A stretch of DNA of 64,000 nucleotides from assembly GCA_021775255.1 (NCBI GenBank), contig JAJFIA010000019.1:1-64000 (forward strand), written 5' to 3'. Positions within the stretch are counted from its first letter, which is position 1; each line of letters starts with the position of its first letter. Source of the stretch: Roseovarius sp. Lineage in GTDB: Bacteria; Pseudomonadota; Alphaproteobacteria; Rhodobacterales; Rhodobacteraceae. Position numbers and translations under genes: made by a program. This document shows positions 36,371 to 44,395 of the stretch, piece by piece. Under the pieces are notes generated by a model. That model made no database searches. It saw only the letters and a program-made list of their open reading frames with translations, and was not told the origin of the DNA.

Positions 36371-36952
36371 ATGACTTTCAGTTTTCGCATATTTCCTGCC
36401 CTAATCTTTTCCGTGATATCTATCAACCTACCTGAGGTGGTTTATGCCGGTGCGGGCCATTCCGCTGACACTGACCATGATATGGGTATTCAGATGATGG
36501 ACCAGATGCGCGAGCAGCATGGTGGCCATGAGCATGAACATGATTTTGAGGCGATGGAGAAACTATCTCCTGAGGAACTTGAGAGGATGGTCGCGCTGAT
36601 GCAGGATATGGGACTTGTTGTTCAGAGTATGGACCCCGCCCGAGGCCGAAATCTGTTTGTTGAAACCGGATGTGTTGTTTGCCACTCGGTGAATAATGTC
36701 GGAGGAGAGATCGGACCGAGCCTTAATGCCGCCGATATGCCCTCGCCGATGAATGCCTTTGAGTTTGCGGCGCGTATGTGGCGCGGGGCGTCGGCAATGA
36801 CAACCATGCAGGAAGATTTATTTGGCGATGTTATATCTCTGTCAGGGGAGGATTTGGCTGATCTTATTGCCTTTGCTCATGATGCCGAGGAGCAGGAAAA
36901 GCTAAACCAAAATCAAATCCCGGAGAAATACAGGAAATTACTTGCCGAGTAG
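36371..36952 (+). CDS. Periplasmic c-type cytochrome with His/Met-rich N-terminus
   Basis: A 193-residue protein with a signal peptide (residues ~1-26, ending VVYA). Residues ~30-60 are unusually rich in His, Met and Asp (HSADTDHDMG, QHGGHEHEHD), which suggests metal, perhaps copper, binding. One haem site CVVCH is at 101-105; a candidate axial Met lies in PSPMNAFEF or GASAMTTM. It sits behind an FNR-type box and is followed 47 bp later by a second cytochrome, so the pair likely passes electrons in low-oxygen respiration. I do not recognise a named family. Codon use is more AT-rich than its neighbours, a possible sign of acquisition. Confidence 0.8.
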   Translation: MTFSFRIFPALIFSVISINLPEVVYAGAGHSADTDHDMGIQMMDQMREQHGGHEHEHDFEAMEKLSPEELERMVALMQDMGLVVQSMDPARGRNLFVETGCVVCHSVNNVGGEIGPSLNAADMPSPMNAFEFAARMWRGASAMTTMQEDLFGDVISLSGEDLADLIAFAHDAEEQEKLNQNQIPEKYRKLLAE

Positions 36953-36999
36953 GCAAGGATGCCAGATCAGTTTGCAATATTTGAAATGGATATCCGAAA

Positions 37000-37509
37000 A
37001 TGAGTAAGTCGCAAAAGCCAAGGCGAAAATGGCGTATGATGTTGGGCGGTGTTATTGCTCTGGTTGTGCTGATGATGTGGCTGGCTTCGGTTTATCGCGG
37101 CAACTGGCCAACGGAATTCAAGAGCAATGGTGAGCGCATTTATTTTACGGCAACAAGCGCTTCAGGGCTTGCGATAAATGCCCGTGGGGGAAATATGGGC
37201 ATGGGCATGATGGCCAGCGGCGGCTGCGTTACCTGCCATGGCACAAACCGTCAGGGGGGACTTTTATTGCCCCGGTTCTGGATTTCCGCGCCGCCGTTAA
37301 CCTTTGTAGCGTTGTTCGGGGAGCATGAGGAAGATGGCCACGGAGACCATGAGGGGTATAGCGATGAAACCCTTGGGCGGGCGATTACACAAGGTATTGA
37401 GCCCGATGGCGGCAGACTTGACCGGATCATGCCAAGATGGGGCATGTCCCCGGTGGACCTAGCGGATCTGATAGAATTTCTGAAAACACCGGTTGCCGGG
37501 TCTTTCTGA
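37000..37509 (+). CDS. Membrane-anchored c-type cytochrome
   Basis: A 169-residue protein with a basic N-terminus and one uncleaved-looking membrane helix (WRMMLGGVIALVVLMMWLA, ~11-29), so it is probably tethered to the inner membrane facing the periplasm. The haem motif CVTCH is at 76-80, preceded by a Met/Gly-rich stretch (GGNMGMGMMASGG). An acidic His-rich loop (EHEEDGHGDHEGYS) follows, and a C-terminal MPRWGMSPVDLADLIEFL supplies a likely axial Met. It shares the FNR-controlled transcript with the preceding cytochrome. The partner oxidase or reductase is not in the window. Confidence 0.8.
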   Translation: MSKSQKPRRKWRMMLGGVIALVVLMMWLASVYRGNWPTEFKSNGERIYFTATSASGLAINARGGNMGMGMMASGGCVTCHGTNRQGGLLLPRFWISAPPLTFVALFGEHEEDGHGDHEGYSDETLGRAITQGIEPDGGRLDRIMPRWGMSPVDLADLIEFLKTPVAGSF

Positions 37510-37566
37510 ACTGGGCAGCATTTCTTGCCACGCCCGGTTTTATCTGAATTTCTGTCTTGGCGGACC

Positions 37567-40365
37567 CTAATGCGCCTCGGCCCAGTTTTTGCCGTGACCG
37601 GCATCAACAATCAGCGGCACGTCAAGATGCACCGCCGGGTGGGCGGCACCTTGCATGATGTCGCGGGCGGCGGCTGTGACGGCGTCCACGGCGCTTTCAT
37701 CAACCTCGAAAATCAGTTCGTCATGCACCTGTAGCAACATCCGGCACGGCAGGTTTTCTATTGCCGCGGGCATGCGGATCATGGCGCGGCGGATGATGTC
37801 GGCGGCGGTGCCTTGTATCGGCGCGTTAATGGCGGCGCGTTTGGCAAATCCGGCGCGGGGGCCTTTGGCGGCTATCTCGGGCGTGTGGATTTTGCGGCCA
37901 AAGAGGGTTTGCACATGCCCGTGTTCACGCGCGAAATTCACCGTGTCGTCCATATAGGTCTTGATGCCGGGGAAGCGTTCAAAATAGCGGTCGATGAAGC
38001 CCTGAGCCTCGGCGCGCGGAATGCGCAGATTGCGGGCAAGGCCAAAGCCGGAAATGCCGTAGATCACCCCGAAATTGATCGCCTTGGCTTTGCGGCGAAT
38101 CTCGGGCGTCATCTCATCCAAGGGCACGCCGAACATCTCGGATGCGGTCATGGCGTGGATATCAAGCCCATCGCGGAAGGCCTGTTTCAGGGCGTCAATT
38201 TGGGCCACATGTGCCAGAATGCGCAGCTCGATCTGGGAATAGTCCAGACTTACCAACAAATTGCCGGGCTCGGCAACAAAGGCCTCGCGGATGCGGCGGC
38301 CTTCCTCGGTGCGCACCGGGATGTTTTGCAGATTGGGATCGGTCGAGGCCAGCCGCCCTGTGCTCGCCCCCGATTGCACATAAGAGGTATGAACCCGGCC
38401 GGTTTCAGGGTTGATGTGATCCTGCAATGCGTCGGTATAGGTGGATTTCAGCTTTGCCAGTTGCCGCCAATCAAGCACGCGGCCGGGTAATTCATGCTCG
38501 GTGGCCAGATCCTCAAGCACATCGGCGCCGGTGGCATAGGCGCCGGTCTTGCCCGTTTTGCCACCGGGCAGGGCCATTTCGTCAAACAGAATTTCACCAA
38601 GCTGTTTGGGGCTGCCCACGTTGAAGCTGTGGCCGGCAAGGGCATGAATTTCCGCTTCCAGCCCGGCCATTTTTTGAGCAAAGGCGTTGGACATGCGGCT
38701 GAGGGTTTCACGGTCAACCATGATACCGTTCATTTCCATTTGCGCCAGCACCGGCACCAAAGGCCGCTCGAGCGTTTCATAAACGGTGGTCACTTGCGCG
38801 CGGTGCAAAAGGGGCTTGAAAATCTGCCACAGGCGTAATGTTATATCGGCGTCTTCTGCGGCGTATTTGACGGCATCCCCTAAAGGCACCCGGTCAAAGG
38901 TGATGGCGGATTTGCCGGTACCCAGAAGCGATTTGATCGGAATGGGCGTGTGATTGAGATAGCGCTGGCTTAGGGCATCCATGCCGTGATTATGCAGGCC
39001 CGCGTGCAGCACATATGACATCAGCATGGTATCATCAATCGGGGCCACATCAATGCCGCGCCGGGCGAAAATCTTGGCGTCATATTTCATGTTCTGACCG
39101 ATTTTGAGGATGCTGGCATCTTCAAGAATGGGCTTGAGGGCGCTGAGCACCTGATCCACGGGCATTTGCCCATCGGCCAGTTTATCCGAGCCAAAAAGAT
39201 CGTCGGCGTTGCCGTCTTTATGGGTGAGCGGGATATAGCAGGCCTCACCGGCGTCGACGCAAAGTGAGATGCCAACCAGATCGGCGCGCATTTCATCGAG
39301 TGAGGTGGTTTCGGTATCCACCGCCACAACCCCGCGCGCGGTGATACGTCTGATCCATTTATCAAGCGCGGGCATATCGCTGATGTGCTCGTATTTATCG
39401 GGGTCGATGGCGGGCTGATCGGGGGCCTCTTCAGCCCCTTGCGCGGCTGCCTCGGCAATGACCGGCGGCTCTACCCCTAGCTGATCGGCAAGGCGTTTGC
39501 TTAGCGTGCGAAATTCCATCTCGGCAAGGAAGGCCATCAGGGTTTCGGGATCGGGATCATGCACCTCAAGATCGTCCAAAGTGAAATCCAGAGGTGTGGC
39601 ACAATCAAGCTCAACCAACTGCCGCGACAGCCGGATCTGATCGGCTTTGTCGAGCAATGTCTGGCGGCGCTTGGGTTGGCTGATCTCACCGGCGCGCGCC
39701 AGCAATGTATCAAGATCGCCGTATTCATTGATCAGCAAAGCGGCGGTTTTCACGCCAATGCCGGGCGCGCCGGGCACGTTATCCACGCTGTCACCGGCCA
39801 GCGCCTGCACATCGACCACGCGCTCGGGGCCCACGCCGAATTTTTCCTCAACGCCCTCTTCGTCTATGCGGCGGTTTTTCATCGCGTCGAACATCTCGAC
39901 CCCGCCGCCGACAAGCTGCATCAGATCCTTGTCGCTTGAAACAATCGTCACCCGCCCACCCGCATCGCGCGCCTGGCAGGCCAGCGTGGCGATAATATCA
40001 TCGGCCTCATAGCCCTCAATCTCATGGCAGGCGATGTTGAAGGCGCGGGTGGCCTCGCGCGTGAGCGGCATTTGCGGGCGCAGGTCTTCGGGCATGGCCT
40101 CGCGGTTGGCTTTGTATTCGGGGTATAGATCGTTGCGAAACGTGTGGCTGCCCTTGTCAAAGATCACTGCAACATGGGTGGGGGCGTCATGGCCGGAATT
40201 ATCAGAGATATAACGCTGCAACATGTTGCAAAAGCCGCTGACCGCGCCGATGGGCAGGCCGTCGGATTTGCGCGTCAAAGGTGGCAGGGCGTGATAGGCG
40301 CGGAAAATGAAGGCCGAGCCGTCGATCAGATGCAAATGGCAGCCTTTGCCGAATGATGTGGTCAT
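37567..40365 (-). CDS. polA: DNA polymerase I
   Basis: A 932-residue replication and repair polymerase; I start at the ATG at 40365 (MTTSFGKGCHLHLIDGSAFIFRAYHAL), the family's normal beginning (quoted in part by position). The 5'-3' exonuclease covers ~1-290 (SSDKDLMQLVGG, GVGPERVVDVQALAGDSVDN). The 3'-5' exonuclease is ~340-530 with its metal residues retained (VAVDTETTSLDEM, NMKYDAKIFA, AAEDADITLRL), so proofreading is probably active. The polymerase domain is ~560-932 with SLDYSQIELRIL, AKAINFGVIYGISGFGL and LLQVHDELIFEV. It is convergent with the cytochrome genes. Confidence 0.96.
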   Translation of the reverse strand: MTTSFGKGCHLHLIDGSAFIFRAYHALPPLTRKSDGLPIGAVSGFCNMLQRYISDNSGHDAPTHVAVIFDKGSHTFRNDLYPEYKANREAMPEDLRPQMPLTREATRAFNIACHEIEGYEADDIIATLACQARDAGGRVTIVSSDKDLMQLVGGGVEMFDAMKNRRIDEEGVEEKFGVGPERVVDVQALAGDSVDNVPGAPGIGVKTAALLINEYGDLDTLLARAGEISQPKRRQTLLDKADQIRLSRQLVELDCATPLDFTLDDLEVHDPDPETLMAFLAEMEFRTLSKRLADQLGVEPPVIAEAAAQGAEEAPDQPAIDPDKYEHISDMPALDKWIRRITARGVVAVDTETTSLDEMRADLVGISLCVDAGEACYIPLTHKDGNADDLFGSDKLADGQMPVDQVLSALKPILEDASILKIGQNMKYDAKIFARRGIDVAPIDDTMLMSYVLHAGLHNHGMDALSQRYLNHTPIPIKSLLGTGKSAITFDRVPLGDAVKYAAEDADITLRLWQIFKPLLHRAQVTTVYETLERPLVPVLAQMEMNGIMVDRETLSRMSNAFAQKMAGLEAEIHALAGHSFNVGSPKQLGEILFDEMALPGGKTGKTGAYATGADVLEDLATEHELPGRVLDWRQLAKLKSTYTDALQDHINPETGRVHTSYVQSGASTGRLASTDPNLQNIPVRTEEGRRIREAFVAEPGNLLVSLDYSQIELRILAHVAQIDALKQAFRDGLDIHAMTASEMFGVPLDEMTPEIRRKAKAINFGVIYGISGFGLARNLRIPRAEAQGFIDRYFERFPGIKTYMDDTVNFAREHGHVQTLFGRKIHTPEIAAKGPRAGFAKRAAINAPIQGTAADIIRRAMIRMPAAIENLPCRMLLQVHDELIFEVDESAVDAVTAAARDIMQGAAHPAVHLDVPLIVDAGHGKNWAEAH

Positions 40366-40438
40366 GAATGCCCCCCGCAGATGTTGCATGAATGGTGTGC
40401 CACGAAGCGCCGCCGGGTGCCAGCGGCTTTGGCAGAAT

Positions 40439-40468
40439 TTGGACAAATCGGTGGGTTTAAGCTATTAT
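40439..40468 (+). promoter_or_regulatory. Putative sigma-70 promoter
   Basis: TTGGAC (40439-40444) and TATTAT (40463-40468) are spaced 18 bp and lie 26 bp before the ATG of the next gene. This fits a housekeeping promoter, but no transcript start is known. Confidence 0.45.
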
Positions 40469-40494
40469 GCGGCTCAGCAACTAAAGGATACAGG

Positions 40495-40914
40495 ATGATC
40501 TGGGTAAAACGCATTGGCGCTGTGCTGCTGCTGGCAGTTGTCGGATTTCTGGTTTGGTCATGGCTGGCCGGGCCGATACGGGCAAAACGCGATATAGCAG
40601 AGTTTGCCGGGGCGATGCAGGACTGCACCGTACTGGATCAGGATTATAAAAATGCCCTGAACGGCGTAACCATGAACCGCGCGGTTGAAGGGCCCGAAGG
40701 GGAAACCTGCAAGGTCAGAATGGATATCTACGGCCCTCAGTACATGTATTGCAAATTTCCGATGCAGATCATGCCCGATCTGGCCGCGTCCTTTGCCGCC
40801 GGCTCCAAAAATATCGGATTCTTTGGTGGTTTCAGCCTTGTCATCGACACAAATAGCGATGACCCGCTCTATCTGGCCATGAACAGCCCGGCCTGTGAAT
40901 TGATGAATCGCTAA
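40495..40914 (+). CDS. Small membrane-anchored protein, unknown function
   Basis: A 139-residue protein starting at the ATG at 40495 with AGGATACAGG upstream. One N-terminal membrane helix (IGAVLLLAVVGFLVWSWLAG, ~6-25) is followed by a ~110-residue extracytoplasmic domain with four cysteines (CTVLDQDYK, ETCKVRMD, MYCKFPMQ, PACELMNR) that could form two disulfides. I do not recognise a family. It is divergent from polA and convergent with the Zn-ribbon gene. A promoter-like sequence precedes it. Confidence 0.65.
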   Translation: MIWVKRIGAVLLLAVVGFLVWSWLAGPIRAKRDIAEFAGAMQDCTVLDQDYKNALNGVTMNRAVEGPEGETCKVRMDIYGPQYMYCKFPMQIMPDLAASFAAGSKNIGFFGGFSLVIDTNSDDPLYLAMNSPACELMNR

Positions 40915-40947
40915 ACCCGGACCGCCTTGAATTCAAGGCCCTTACCC

Positions 40948-40969
40948 TTTCATTTTTCCTTAAATACTC
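40948..40969 (+). repeat. Intergenic 22-bp motif, copy 1
   Basis: TTTCATTTTTCCTTAAATACTC lies between two convergent genes. A copy with two differences is at 42258-42279, also between convergent genes and on the same strand. I recall similar sequences as frequent intergenic motifs in Rhodobacterales; function unknown, possibly transcription termination or RNA processing. Confidence 0.5.
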
Positions 40970-41009
40970 CCGCCGGAGGCATTTATCTGTAATCCCGCGG
41001 CCCCGCAGC

Positions 41010-41189
41010 TCAGACTTCCCCTTCAAAATCCTTATGCACCAGTTTGCAATCGCAATAGGGGCATTCGACCCAGCCCTTCTCAGCAGGGATTTGCAGCCAT
41101 ACGCGGGGGTGGCCCAATGCGCCCTCGCCGCCATCGCATGAGACACGGTATTTATCAACGATCTTAACTTCAGGGGCTTGGGTTGTCAT
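41010..41189 (-). CDS. Zinc-finger domain protein (NDUFS6/COG4391-like)
   Basis: A 59-residue protein found by translating the minus strand from the ATG at 41189: it begins MTTQAPEVKIVDKYRVSCDG and ends with CKLVHKDFEGEV. The zinc ligands are Cys18, His27 and the pair CPYC (Cys43 and Cys46), the arrangement of the small zinc-finger family related to the complex I accessory subunit NDUFS6. RVWLQIPAEKGWVECPYC is highly typical. It may help complex I assembly, as the eukaryotic homologue does; that role is inferred. It converges with the small membrane-protein gene. Confidence 0.85.
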   Translation of the reverse strand: MTTQAPEVKIVDKYRVSCDGGEGALGHPRVWLQIPAEKGWVECPYCDCKLVHKDFEGEV

Positions 41190-41266
41190 CGCGGGCCGTT
41201 CCCTTTTGGAAAAAATTGAATTAGGCCCCGAATATGGCCGATCCGGCCCGCAGGAGCAAGAGGACC

Positions 41267-42196
41267 ATGGACAAGAATGCCATCGAAATCAGGGGGCTGA
41301 CGAAAACCTATAAGGCGGGGCGCGGCAGCCCCGAAAAACCGGCGCTCAGGGGGATTGATCTGGATATCCCCATGGGCGCGGTTTTTGGCCTGCTTGGCCC
41401 CAATGGCGCGGGTAAATCGACCTTGATCAATATCCTTGCCGGGCTGGTGATCAAAACCGCCGGGCAGGTGACAATCTGGGGCTTTGATCAGGATGTGAAT
41501 CCACGGCAGGCGCGGGCCTCGATCGGGGTGATGCCGCAGGAGCTTAATCTTGATCCGTTTTTCACCCCGCGCGGCGCATTGGAAGTGCAGGCAGGGCTTT
41601 ACGGCGTGCCAAAGTCACAGCGCCGCAGTGATGAGATTTTGCGGCTCATCGGGCTGGAGGACAAGGCGCAGGCCTATGCGCGCACGCTATCGGGCGGGAT
41701 GCGGCGGCGGCTTTTGCTGGGCAAGGCGCTGGTGCATATGCCGCATGTTCTGGTGCTGGACGAGCCCACGGCAGGGGTGGATATTGAGCTCAGAGAAATG
41801 CTGTGGGAAAATATTCGGCGGCTGAATGCCCAGGGCATGACCATCATCCTGACAACGCATTACCTGGAGGAAGCCGAAGAGATGTGCGACGAAATAGCCA
41901 TCATCAACCACGGCAATCTGGTGGCGCGCGACAGTACGGCTAATCTGCTGGGGCAACTGGATACAAAAACCATGATCATTCATCCGGATGAACCCATAAA
42001 CACCTTGCCGGAATGCGAGGGCATTGAGGTGATCACCCGCCCCGGAGGAGAATTGGCGATCACCTATCAATCAGGGGCAACTCCGGCCGAGGCGGTGCTG
42101 GATGCGGTCCACCGGGCGGGCATTCGCATTCGCGATGTCAAAACCGAACAGGCGGATTTGCAGGATGTGTTTCTGGAGTTGACCCGAAGCCGTTAA
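41267..42196 (+). CDS. ABC transporter ATP-binding protein (orphan)
   Basis: A 309-residue ATPase of the DrrA/YadG-like drug- and lipid-export class. I start at the ATG at 41267 (MDKNAIEIRGLTKTYK) behind AGAGGA; an ATG at 41234 adds eleven residues. Walker A is GPNGAGKST, the signature LSGGMRRRLLLGKAL, and Walker B LVLDEPTAGVD with TTHYLEEAEE after it. The C-terminal ~80 residues resemble the regulatory tail of YadG-like proteins. Normally an ABC2-type permease follows; here the next gene is a HIT protein on the other strand, so its permease is elsewhere or lost. Confidence 0.88.
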   Translation: MDKNAIEIRGLTKTYKAGRGSPEKPALRGIDLDIPMGAVFGLLGPNGAGKSTLINILAGLVIKTAGQVTIWGFDQDVNPRQARASIGVMPQELNLDPFFTPRGALEVQAGLYGVPKSQRRSDEILRLIGLEDKAQAYARTLSGGMRRRLLLGKALVHMPHVLVLDEPTAGVDIELREMLWENIRRLNAQGMTIILTTHYLEEAEEMCDEIAIINHGNLVARDSTANLLGQLDTKTMIIHPDEPINTLPECEGIEVITRPGGELAITYQSGATPAEAVLDAVHRAGIRIRDVKTEQADLQDVFLELTRSR

Positions 42197-42257
42197 GGCA
42201 GATTTCATTATCCCGCAATCATAGTCTCACATATGAAGTGCAAAACAGCCAAACCGC

Positions 42258-42279
42258 TTTCATTTTTCCAAAAATACTC
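42258..42279 (+). repeat. Intergenic 22-bp motif, copy 2
   Basis: TTTCATTTTTCCAAAAATACTC, 20 of 22 bases identical to the copy at 40948-40969. It lies between the ABC ATPase and the HIT gene, again a convergent junction. Confidence 0.5.
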
Positions 42280-42294
42280 ATCCTTGCCATCACT

Positions 42295-42669
42295 TCAGCG
42301 CAGCATCCGGCCTAAATCGCGCCCCCCCAGAATATGCATGTGAAAATGCGGCACTTCCTGCACGCCATCCTTTCCGGTATTGGCAATCGCGCGGTAGCCA
42401 TTGCCGCCCATCCCCGGGCCTATATCCATCAGGCGGCAGATCTCGCCGATGGTGCGGGTGAAATCAACAATCTCGGCCTCTGATGCCGCATTGGCAAAGT
42501 GATCGTAACACACATATGGCCCCTTGGGGATGATCAGCACATGCACCGGCGCCTGGGGTTCAATATCGTTGAAGGCAAGGCAATGCTCGGTTTCCAGCAC
42601 CGTATTATTGGGGATCTCGCCACGCAGGATTTTGGCGAATATGTTCTGGTCGTCATAGCTATAGGTCAT
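42295..42669 (-). CDS. HIT-family nucleotide-binding protein (HinT-like)
   Basis: A 124-residue histidine-triad protein. The active-site motif HFHMHIL (HxHxH) is near residues 109-115, and the N-terminal DQNIFAKILRGEIPN with CLAFNDIEPQAPVHVLIIPK is the classic HinT start. Such enzymes hydrolyse nucleoside phosphoramidates and acyl-adenylates, including aminoacyl-AMP. Length matches the family. It is followed 9 bp upstream (by strand) by the glycosyltransferase-like gene, so they may share a transcript. Confidence 0.9.
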   Translation of the reverse strand: MTYSYDDQNIFAKILRGEIPNNTVLETEHCLAFNDIEPQAPVHVLIIPKGPYVCYDHFANAASEAEIVDFTRTIGEICRLMDIGPGMGGNGYRAIANTGKDGVQEVPHFHMHILGGRDLGRMLR

Positions 42670-42678
42670 GATGTGCTC

Positions 42679-44256
42679 TCAATCTTTGAACAGGTGATCA
42701 ACCTGGCCTATTTGCCGGGCCATATCGAGTGAAATATCAAGAAATTGCGCCATTTGCCCGGCGTAAACATCAGGATTGCCGGACTGGCGCAGGATAAAGT
42801 GATGATCAAAGCCTGCATCGCGGATTGCCTCGCTTTCAAAGCTGATGTCGCCGCGAATGGTGGGCAGCAGGCGCTCAAGGGTCTCGGCGGGGGTTTGCTC
42901 GCCGGCAAGGCCGGTGCGGATGGCATGGCCGCGCAGGTAGTCATCGGAAAAATCGCATTGGATTTCCAGAAGCTTGGTGGTTGAGCGGTCGGCGCAGAAA
43001 TCCTGCAACAGCTCAAGATTGCCGGGGTCGATGCAGACAACCAACCGATCGGATTTGCAATAATCAAACAGCATCCGCATCAGCGAACGGCGGTGGCGCG
43101 TGCGTTTGCCCAAAGAGCCTTCGATGCCGCCAAGATCAGGCAGATTGGCGTTTTCTTCATTAAACAGATAGTCCATCGCCGGCAGGTCGGTGATGTTGCG
43201 GATACGTTCAACCAGCCGCTTGGCCACATGCCATTTCTTGCAAATCACGATCATCAGCTCGCGGTCGTGGCCCAGGGTGCTTTCGGTTTCCCAAAAACGG
43301 TTGGCAAAGCGCCGCCCGACACGGCCACGTTCGGTGAGAAATTTGAACAGGTTGCGGCCTTCGTTGGAAATTTGGAACGTGGCCCTGTCATCGGCATAAA
43401 GCGCCCCAAGGCGGGCTTTCAACTCATGCGCTTCCGGGCTGATCTTGCGGGCAAAAAGATAATCCTGACTGAGCAGCAGATCATAGTGATCATTATAAAA
43501 CGTCACCGGCATGCCGTAATCGGAAAACATCAGAAAGGTAAGCGTGCGGGTGCGAATCTCATTCCCGGGAATGATATGGCGCACGAGGGTTTGGAAAAAC
43601 GTCTCATCGGGGATCCAGGTGGTGCGGAAAAACCGCATCACATCGCGGCGCGTTCTGGTGAAATCCAGAATCCACTCAATCGTGCGGCGGCGCAGGCACC
43701 ACCATTGGCTGCCGATCATGACCTGAATATCAGGGGGGATTTTGCGGGTCAGGCCAAGCTTGCGTTGCAGGTTGAAGGCCGCATAAAACAGCCGCTTGTG
43801 TTTGCGTTCATTGAAATAGTGCCGGTAGATCAGCCGCTCTTCCTTCAGCCCGGTCTTGATCCAGTTGCTGTTAAAGAAATCAAAGCTTTCGATATAATCC
43901 ACATCCTCGGCATCCAGAAGCTCATGCGCGTAATGCGCCGATTTGATCGCGGCGCAATCGCCTGAGAGCATGTAAAAATGCGTGGCGTTGGGGAAGGCCT
44001 GAACTGCGGCCTCAACCGCATTCAGGGTGGCCTGCACAAGGCTCCATTCACCCCAGCCGCATTTCAGGCGTTTGCGCGCGAAGGTCACATTGGGATTATT
44101 GCCAAGCGCCGATTGGATTTTGCGGTAATCCGCCGGGTTGGCACGGGCATCGAAATGGATCGAGATGTAATCATTCACAGCCGTCAGCATATTGGCCTGC
44201 CCAATGATGGCGTCCGGGTCTTTATGGCACAAAAGGATATATGCGATTTTTGCCAT
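42679..44256 (-). CDS. Core-2/I-branching-type beta-1,6-N-acetylglucosaminyltransferase-like protein with DUF5927-like tail
   Basis: A 525-residue protein. The N-terminal ~270 residues resemble the Branch (GT14) fold: IAYILLCHKDPDAII, YISIHFDARANPADY, GWGEWSLVQATLNAVEAA, HFYMLSGDCAAIKS and MIGSQWWCLRRRTIEWIL. The remaining ~250 residues match a domain I know as DUF5927, found fused to GT14 domains in Rhodobacteraceae. It probably adds a hexosamine branch to a surface polysaccharide; donor and acceptor are not known. It is divergent from a sulfotransferase gene, which suggests a sulfated glycan, but this is inference. Confidence 0.75.
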   Translation of the reverse strand: MAKIAYILLCHKDPDAIIGQANMLTAVNDYISIHFDARANPADYRKIQSALGNNPNVTFARKRLKCGWGEWSLVQATLNAVEAAVQAFPNATHFYMLSGDCAAIKSAHYAHELLDAEDVDYIESFDFFNSNWIKTGLKEERLIYRHYFNERKHKRLFYAAFNLQRKLGLTRKIPPDIQVMIGSQWWCLRRRTIEWILDFTRTRRDVMRFFRTTWIPDETFFQTLVRHIIPGNEIRTRTLTFLMFSDYGMPVTFYNDHYDLLLSQDYLFARKISPEAHELKARLGALYADDRATFQISNEGRNLFKFLTERGRVGRRFANRFWETESTLGHDRELMIVICKKWHVAKRLVERIRNITDLPAMDYLFNEENANLPDLGGIEGSLGKRTRHRRSLMRMLFDYCKSDRLVVCIDPGNLELLQDFCADRSTTKLLEIQCDFSDDYLRGHAIRTGLAGEQTPAETLERLLPTIRGDISFESEAIRDAGFDHHFILRQSGNPDVYAGQMAQFLDISLDMARQIGQVDHLFKD

Positions 44257-44395
44257 TGCTGCTGTTTTTACCCGATGCGATTACCTGTCATAATGTTGTA
44301 TTCCTGAAGTTGCGCTGAATAAACAGGCTTTCTTTGGATTTTTTTACCGGCTAGAAAGCTTTCAGCCCGATGAGTGGGTTGAAAAGGCTTAAGAG

